A stretch of 13,378 bases of DNA, taken from Chloroflexota bacterium (GTDB lineage Bacteria; Chloroflexota; UBA6077; JACQUR01). Location of the stretch: assembly GCA_016210245.1 (NCBI GenBank), contig JACQUR010000425.1, forward strand, positions 1-13,378, given 5' to 3'. This document shows, piece after piece, positions 13,361 to 13,378 of this stretch (positions are counted from its first letter, which is position 1; each line of letters starts with the position of its first letter). Under the pieces are notes generated by a model. That model saw only the letters and a list, made by a program, of their open reading frames with translations, was not told where the DNA came from and made no database searches. A program made the translations under genes and the position numbers.

Positions 13361-13378
13361 GACGCGGAGACGCGGAGA
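13361..13378. repeat. GACGCGGA tandem repeat at window edge
   Basis: Two complete 8-base units GACGCGGA plus the start of a third lie seven bases after the cyclase stop and continue beyond the window. A related GACGCGGGGAG occurs at 4826-4836. This is probably another intergenic repeat family of this genome; its extent cannot be seen. Confidence 0.5.

Overview
The window is GC-rich bacterial chromosome with tightly packed genes, GTG/TTG starts and clear Shine-Dalgarno sites. It carries no phage, transposase, CRISPR, tRNA or rRNA signal. Base composition, the blocks of 7-base intergenic repeats, a one-chain EtfB-EtfA protein and a membrane histidine kinase paired with a receiver-adenylate cyclase are compatible with a Chloroflexota-like organism. 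That placement is inference only; no marker gene here settles it.

Left part (1-4300): mutL (mismatch repair) runs rightward, followed by a convergent ArsR-family metalloid-sensor-type repressor that reads from a very good sigma70-type promoter and looks leaderless. Next comes a striking 106-base three-branch inverted-repeat structure, then a fused electron-transfer flavoprotein (beta then alpha domain in one 615-residue chain). The mutL-to-ETF block is bracketed by two inversely oriented copies of one heptamer-repeat element (1-57 and 4181-4302). The right copy supplies the stop codons of both genes that converge on it.

Middle part (4300-9900): a small leftward gene of unknown function, a 319-base intergenic region holding two further heptamer-repeat patches, then a rightward run: a membrane M48-type zinc metalloprotease with a TPR-like tail, an ATGA-coupled GNAT acetyltransferase with a CxxCxC motif, and an MgtA-like P-type ATPase whose start codon is unclear.

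Right part (9900-13378): a strong promoter (TTGACG-17-TATAGT) precedes a hybrid histidine kinase (six predicted membrane helices, HisKA, HATPase, two receivers). An overlapping gene encodes a receiver-class III adenylate cyclase. Together they look like a signalling pair that turns a membrane or environmental signal into cAMP. The second kinase receiver has Glu at the phospho-acceptor position.

The observations most worth a second look are the MutL ATPase motif I replaced by an unrelated 12-residue block of the same length, the three-branch palindrome upstream of the fused ETF, the fused ETF itself, the inverted heptamer elements, and the degenerate receiver in the kinase.
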